This document shows, piece by piece, positions 34,576-35,254 of a stretch of 35,254 bases of DNA. The DNA is from Synechococcus sp. CS-1328 (GTDB taxonomy: Bacteria > Cyanobacteriota > Cyanobacteriia > PCC-6307 > Cyanobiaceae). The position numbers and the translations under genes were made by a program. Below the pieces are notes generated by a model. That model ran no database searches. It saw only the letters and a list, made by a program, of their open reading frames with translations, and was not told the origin of the DNA. The stretch is taken from NCBI RefSeq assembly GCF_025128095.1, contig NZ_JAHLYT010000042.1, positions 1 to 35,254 of the forward strand. Reading direction: 5' to 3'. Each line of letters starts with the position of its first letter. Within the stretch, counting starts at the first letter, position 1.

Positions 34576-34641
34576 GGCGATGAGCAGCAGCAACGCCTGA
34601 GGGTTCCGGGCCTGACTGACGTGGACCCCAAAACCTGATCC

Positions 34642-34679
34642 GCATGGGTGGTTACCCGGTGCATGGGTGGTTGCCCGGT
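34642..34679. repeat. Tandem repeat, 2 x 19 bp
   Basis: GCATGGGTGGTTRCCCGGT occurs twice head to tail, differing at one base (A/G). Each unit contains a GGGT-GGTT-ACCC-type inverted repeat. It lies just beyond the stop of the ATPase-like frame. Confidence 0.7.
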
Positions 34680-34741
34680 GTCAACGACGTAGGCGGGCGC
34701 GTCAGCTCCTCAGGGTTCAGAAAGCGGCTCGGCTGGCCGGA

Positions 34742-35254
34742 TCAGCGCTTCCGCTCCCGCCAGATCTCCTGCACAAAGGGATCGCTGACGCCGTAGAGCC
34801 CGTGGCCGAGTCGCATCAGCACGTTGGCAGCGAGCAGTTCGTTCACCACCGGCTGGATTTCATCGACCCGCACCTCGCGGCCGATCACCTCGCCGTAGGC
34901 CGCTCCTGCTTCCGCCGAAAACAGACCCCGGGCTGGCCCATCGGCCTGCGCCACCCGATCAGAGATCGCGATCGCCAGCCCACCGATCTGCTCCACTTTC
35001 TGCAGTTCCAGGTCGGCGGCGGAGCTGCGCAGGGTGGCCGCAATCACGGGCAGGAGCTGATCCGGTGAAAGCCCGGACGCGGTGCTGCTGGCCTGGAGCT
35101 GTGCCAGGGCCCTGAGAAACTCTTCCGGCCGGTGCCCCAGGGTCTGAAAGGCACTCCAGGCCGTGTCCAGGGAGGGCAGGGCCGCCATCCCGGAGTCCTG
35201 CACGCGGCTGCAGCACATGGCCCACATAGTGCTGATCAAGCACGGGATAGGGAA
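34742..35254 (-). CDS. C-terminal part of a probable ATPase, continues past the window
   Basis: The frame ends at 34742 and is open to the right edge. Its 165 visible residues (LDTAWSAFQTLGHRPEEFLR, LQKVEQIGGLAIAISDRV, VVNELLAANVLMRLGHGLYG, VSDPFVQEIWRE) look like the helical and winged-helix C-terminus of AAA/ORC-like P-loop ATPases. The nucleotide-binding part would lie outside the window. Near the edge a second minus frame reads LDQHYVGHVLQP, which looks more family-like than the frame of the C-terminus. A frameshift at about 35190 is therefore possible. Confidence 0.45.
   Translation of the reverse strand, partial: FPIPCLISTMWAMCCSRVQDSGMAALPSLDTAWSAFQTLGHRPEEFLRALAQLQASSTASGLSPDQLLPVIAATLRSSAADLELQKVEQIGGLAIAISDRVAQADGPARGLFSAEAGAAYGEVIGREVRVDEIQPVVNELLAANVLMRLGHGLYGVSDPFVQEIWRERKR

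Overview
The window reads like the chromosome of a GC-rich unicellular cyanobacterium of the Synechococcus/Cyanobium type. This is inference from gene content: a devBCA-type ABC exporter, a PilA pilin with pseudopilin cassettes, a DUF2887/DUF4351 remnant, cyanobacterial Xre/RES and MNT/HEPN toxin-antitoxin (TA) pairs, and high-GC codon use broken by clearly AT-richer blocks. There is no rRNA, complete tRNA, CRISPR array, transposase or integrase gene.

Layout. (1) 1-3.7 kb is a graveyard of TA-like genes. It holds a broken DUF2887/DUF4351 gene, a RelBE remnant, an MNT/HEPN pair, an intact DUF1778 antitoxin with a wrecked GNAT toxin, an AbrB-like antitoxin remnant, an intact ribbon-helix-helix antitoxin without its toxin, and a frameshifted RelBE pair. 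A 79-bp direct repeat brackets the DUF1778/GNAT unit. (2) 4.1-7 kb is AT-rich: a methyltransferase-TPR-glycosyltransferase fusion and pilA, both on the minus strand, with a terminator between them. (3) 7.57-9.88 kb: katG. (4) 10.06-18.31 kb: two paralogous pseudopilin cassettes in the same order (PilX/HpsA-like, PilV-like, FimT/GspH-like, PilW/GspJ-like). The first is GC-rich and ends with a lipoprotein; the second is AT-richer and ends with a two-domain methyltransferase. (5) 19.9-22.7 kb: a PilZ protein, an SRAP protein and a GC-rich paralogue of that methyltransferase. (6) 22.66-27.64 kb: devB, devC and devA on the minus strand plus a divergent TetR regulator. An opposite-strand Xre/RES module sits exactly at the devB/devC junction, bracketed by a perfect 13-bp direct repeat. 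(7) 27.6-30.2 kb: small hypotheticals, a cupin, a secreted protein, and SDR and PIN-domain remnants. (8) 30.5-34.14 kb: two partial tRNA-Lys 3' halves flank a 995-residue RTX protein. (9) 34.2-35.25 kb: a small membrane protein and the C-terminal part of a probable ATPase.

How it fits together. The cell-surface genes (pilin, pseudopilins, PilZ, exporter, RTX protein, glycosyltransferase fusion) could shape the envelope and attachment. A recurring theme is passenger genes bracketed by direct repeats with no recombinase nearby: the DUF1778/GNAT unit, the Xre/RES unit and the RTX gene. The AT-rich pseudopilin-plus-methyltransferase block lies between a GC-rich pseudopilin cassette and a GC-rich copy of the methyltransferase. 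This suggests that pseudopilins and this methyltransferase form one co-inherited module of which a second, foreign copy was acquired.
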